Of a stretch of 64,000 bases of DNA, positions 61,528-64,000 are shown in pieces. Source of the stretch: Sulfurimicrobium sp964384915 (GTDB lineage Bacteria; Pseudomonadota; Gammaproteobacteria; Burkholderiales; Sulfuricellaceae); the NCBI GenBank assembly GCA_964384915.1, contig CAYLMA010000008.1, positions 61,176 through 125,175 on the forward strand, in the 5' to 3' direction. The position numbers were made by a program, and so were the translations under genes. Position 1 is the first letter of the stretch. Every line of letters starts with the position of its first letter. The notes under the pieces were generated by a model, which was given only the letters and a program-made list of their open reading frames with translations, was not told the DNA's origin and made no database searches.

Positions 61528-62093
61528 AACCGCTGCTCTGGCCGGACAGACCTGCGGGCTTCGATGTCAACGGGCTTGCGCTCATCCTGCTGGAGCTACC
61601 CCCAGGTACCTTGCGGACACCTGCCCGCCTGCTCGCGCGCCAGGCCTTGCGGGAAGTTCTTGGCGGCCTGCTGGACCTGCCGGTGGAGGCCGTGCCGCTG
61701 CTCGAAGGCCCGCGCGGGCCGCTGCTGCAAGGCGCCGCGCGCGACATCCGCATCAGCCTGAGCTATGCCGGCGGCTGGGCCCTGATCGGCCTGGCGGAGG
61801 GGCGGGCGCTGGGCGTGGACATGGTGCGGATCGAGCCTTTGCCCGAGGCCGAGGCGCTGGCCCGGCTCTATCTTCCCGCTGCGGCTTGCCGGGCGGTGCT
61901 CGCTGCGCCGCCTGAAGCGCGGGATGAATGCTTCGCGCGGGGGTGGGCGGAGATGGAGGCGGGCTGCAAATGCCTGGGGCTGCCGCTGGAGGAGATGGGG
62001 GCGGAGCGGGAGCGGGATTTGAGGGCTTGCGATTTTTTGGAATGCGGGCAGGTGGAGGGGTATCGGTTGGCGGTGGCGGTTTGTTCCGGTTGA
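61515..62093 (+). CDS. 4'-phosphopantetheinyl transferase
   Basis: 192 residues. It loads phosphopantetheine on carrier proteins. The signature GVDMVRIEP near residue 100 and the W..(x)EAxxK-type segment GWAEMEAGCKCLG near 140 are present. The ATG at 61515 overlaps the NRPS gene by 13 bases, so translation is coupled. The likely substrate is the NRPS carrier domain; it could also serve the polyene ACP. Confidence 0.88.
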   Translation: MGQLKPLLWPDRPAGFDVNGLALILLELPPGTLRTPARLLARQALREVLGGLLDLPVEAVPLLEGPRGPLLQGAARDIRISLSYAGGWALIGLAEGRALGVDMVRIEPLPEAEALARLYLPAAACRAVLAAPPEARDECFARGWAEMEAGCKCLGLPLEEMGAERERDLRACDFLECGQVEGYRLAVAVCSG

Positions 62094-62317
62094 TTGGGGG
62101 GGGTTACGGATGGAACTTTCCGCCGAAAGCCGACCGATGGCTTATGGACGGAAGTATTTGTCTCAGTGGACATACGTGAGGCACGAATAAAATATTCGCG
62201 GCTCCTTGCGCCGACATTCAAAAAAACCGCTCGGGGACGTTAAAGCATGGTTGGCAAGCACCCGTTTCGCATATCATGCTGAGTATCGCGCACACGCATT
62301 GACGAAAGGGACCAATC

Positions 62318-62767
62318 ATGAAAAAACTATTCCTGGGTTGCATCCTCGCTGCTGTCGCAATGCCGGCAATCGCCGAGGAAATCACCTACCGCAAGCACAT
62401 CCGTCCGCTGTGGATGGACCAATGCGAACGCTGTCATGGCCACGACTCGCCGTACCTTGGCGATTTTCAAGAAGATCAGAAGCGCTACGAAGCCGACGAC
62501 AAAGGACCGCGCATGGACAGCTACGCGGATCTGTTGTTTTTCGCCGCCTGGCCGGACACGAGCGCCTTGATGCGCCGTCTGGACGATGGAAAAAACACCA
62601 GGAACGGCCAGCCGGGCAACATGTACAGGCGACTCGGCCGCAACGAGGAAGAACGCCAGGCGAACCTGAAGCTTTTCAAGCAGTGGATAGGCGAGGAGGC
62701 CTGGTCCATGAAGGGCCCCAAGGAGATCTCCAAGGAAGAACTGCTGAAGATCAAGGCTGCGTACTGA
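62318..62767 (+). CDS. Exported single-CxxCH protein (c-type cytochrome-like)
   Basis: 149 residues. Signal peptide cleaved after IAEEI-type wording near residue 20. One heme motif CERCH at residues 36-40 (MDQCERCHGHDSPYLGD). No clear distal Met ligand pattern, so heme binding is plausible but unproven. The rest is highly charged. A REP-like palindrome lies 75 bases downstream. Confidence 0.78.
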   Translation: MKKLFLGCILAAVAMPAIAEEITYRKHIRPLWMDQCERCHGHDSPYLGDFQEDQKRYEADDKGPRMDSYADLLFFAAWPDTSALMRRLDDGKNTRNGQPGNMYRRLGRNEEERQANLKLFKQWIGEEAWSMKGPKEISKEELLKIKAAY

Positions 62768-62842
62768 TATACGAGCGATTACCGCATCTGGCGGAACGGC
62801 TGATTTCTCCATTGAACGCGGCGGGGTCTGCCATGGAGCGCG

Positions 62843-62895
62843 TCGGGGCCTTACATTTGACATTCAATAGCCCGTCAAATGTATGGCCTGACCCC
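62843..62895. repeat. REP-like palindrome (family G)
   Basis: GGGGCCTTACATTTGAC and the inverted GTCAAATGTATGGCCTGACC. Related palindromes often flank REP-associated transposase genes; no such gene is seen here. The stretch 62,768-63,071 holds no other feature that I can support. Confidence 0.75.
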
Positions 62896-63071
62896 GGCAG
62901 CGTTAAGGCGGTGGGGAGTGTCGCCATAGGGGCATAAGGAGGCGTGCCGCATCCGGTTCTGGTTGGCTCGGGTTGCAATTCACCACATTTGCGCCCCTTC
63001 CAGATCGGACGAACATGCGGAGAATTGCCAAGTTGTGTAAAATTGAACATTACTCGATTGAGGAAATAACC

Positions 63072-63302
63072 ATGCCCTCCGAAAATGCCGCCACCCCCCC
63101 AAAAAAATCAGCGAAACTCACCGCGCATGTCTGCTCCATCGCATCCGCGGGCGGGCAACTTCTCACAGGCCAGGCTCTTCTGGACGATATGGAAGCGTAT
63201 CGCAAGAGAGTTGCAGCCACGCCGGATTCGGCGCGTAGCTTTCTGACCCGCCTGGGCGTCATGACCCCCAGCGGCAAGGCCAAGAAACTGATACGTGGCT
63301 AA
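63072..63302 (+). CDS. Small antitoxin-like protein
   Basis: 76 residues. Opens MPSENAATPPKKSAKLTAHV and has a helical middle (LLTGQALLDDMEAYRKRVAA) and a basic tail (MTPSGKAKKLIRG). A good ribosome site (GAGG) precedes the ATG at 63072. The next gene starts inside its last codons. The arrangement (small gene first, overlapped by a larger one) fits an antitoxin-toxin pair; no family recognised. Confidence 0.65.
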   Translation: MPSENAATPPKKSAKLTAHVCSIASAGGQLLTGQALLDDMEAYRKRVAATPDSARSFLTRLGVMTPSGKAKKLIRG

Positions 63303-63891
63303 TCCCTGGGCGCTGTATCAGCGCTCCCCTTCTTTCGTGCTCGGTTTTCACGGTACGGAAAAATCGCTCGTCGATGATGTCATCGCGGGCAAAACAACCC
63401 ATCTCAAGAAATCTGACGGCAAGTACGAGTGGCTTGGTCACGGCGTCTACTTCTGGGAAAACGACCCGCAACGTGGGTTGGAATGGGCGAATAGCGGCAA
63501 CGCGAAGAAGGTAATCAAAAATCCCGATGTGGCTGGCGCTATCATCGACTTGGGCCGGTGCTTGGACCTGACCACCCGTATGGGGCTTGATGAGGTCGCG
63601 GAAGCCTACGCCACACTGCGCGACGCTTACGCCCAGGCAGGCCTGCCGTTGCCTCTCAACACGGGCGGCACGGATAAATTCAAGCGCGAACTGGATTGCC
63701 AAGTGATTCAGGCGCTTCACCAGTATCGCCAAGATAATGGGCTGCCACTCTATGACTCCGTGCGTGCGCCGTTCCAGGAGGATGATCCCCTCTATGAGGG
63801 CGCCGGTTTCAGGATTCGCAACCACATCCAAATCGCGATTATCAATACCGATTGCATCAAAGGTTACTTTCGTCCCATCATGAGCGCGTAG
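63295..63891 (+). CDS. ADP-ribosyltransferase-fold (DUF3990-like) putative toxin
   Basis: 198 residues from GTG at 63295. The N-terminal part VLGFHGTEKSLVDDVI with H19, and EYEWLGHGVYFWENDPQRGLE-type wording with Y52, resemble the H and Y strands of ADP-ribosyltransferase-like toxins. Likely third residue is uncertain (an E is present in FQEDDPLYEGAGF). GTG and eight-base overlap with the small upstream gene. The 109 bases after the stop contain no gene. Identification is by motif only. Confidence 0.6.
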   Translation: MANPWALYQRSPSFVLGFHGTEKSLVDDVIAGKTTHLKKSDGKYEWLGHGVYFWENDPQRGLEWANSGNAKKVIKNPDVAGAIIDLGRCLDLTTRMGLDEVAEAYATLRDAYAQAGLPLPLNTGGTDKFKRELDCQVIQALHQYRQDNGLPLYDSVRAPFQEDDPLYEGAGFRIRNHIQIAIINTDCIKGYFRPIMSA

Positions 63892-64000
63892 GCACAGTGC
63901 GCGCGGTCAAGTCGTGCAAAATCACATGTGGCGAAACATTAGGGTAGGGGGTGTCCTGAATTTTGTGTAAACGGGTTTTCGTTTAACGTTGCGGCATCCG

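Overview
The window looks like a chromosome segment of a betaproteobacterium, probably near Nitrosomonadales (Gallionellaceae or Sulfuricellaceae-like). This rests on the gene order queA-tgt-yajC-secD-secF, the pcnB-folK-deoxynucleoside kinase-panB-panC block, ybiB, DUF3465 and DUF411 proteins, a flavocytochrome c/SQR-like flavoprotein and high GC. The genus is inference.

Layout. 1-3,990: dusC (cut by the window edge), an acetyltransferase, sodB, ybiB, a glycine-rich secreted protein and a Mut7-C protein. 4,209-6,132: a defective IS21-family element whose istA lacks the catalytic core. It abuts a decayed gene remnant on its left and the stop codon of a rubredoxin reductase on its right. 6,134-9,040: rubredoxin reductase, rubredoxin, OxyR and a YjfB-like protein. 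9,179-15,300: DedA, then the preprotein-export and queuosine operon. 15,346-22,664: small stress and housekeeping genes (lipoprotein, peroxiredoxin, MCP remnant, GNAT, monooxygenase, Hsp20, UspA, tRNA-Leu, panD, polysaccharide deacetylase, cold-shock/DUF3465 fusion).

22,678-34,527: a minus-strand cluster resembling aryl-polyene-type lipid pathways. It holds an ACP, COG4648 protein, AMP ligase, two hotdog dehydratases, an acyltransferase, a LolA-like protein, an MMPL exporter, a ketosynthase, a chain-length factor, a ketoreductase and a glycosyltransferase. It is split by a foreign-looking 1.3 kb cassette (nucleotidyltransferase, broken dinD, DUF4160, DUF2442) and lacks the aromatic ammonia-lyase of classical clusters.

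34,675-50,977: c-di-GMP and chemotaxis-type signalling genes, periplasmic carbonic anhydrase, pantothenate and folate genes, pcnB, a GGDEF/EAL protein, a BtuCD-like transporter, a CbiM-like permease, a DUF411 protein, a sulfide dehydrogenase-like flavoprotein and an ankyrin protein. 51,061-57,308: a complete tripartite RND efflux operon under a TetR regulator with a visible palindrome. 57,544-62,093: a Pls/PosA-type single-module NRPS with its own phosphopantetheinyl transferase. 62,318-64,000: a small CxxCH protein, a REP-like palindrome and a two-gene toxin-antitoxin-like pair whose second gene looks like an ADP-ribosyltransferase fold.

The most unusual genome-scale signal is a set of long imperfect inverted repeats of several families. 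They fill the gaps between co-directional genes inside operons. In four cases the element stops at an almost identical Shine-Dalgarno block just before the next start codon, and in one case a repeat appears to encode the front half of a signal peptide.
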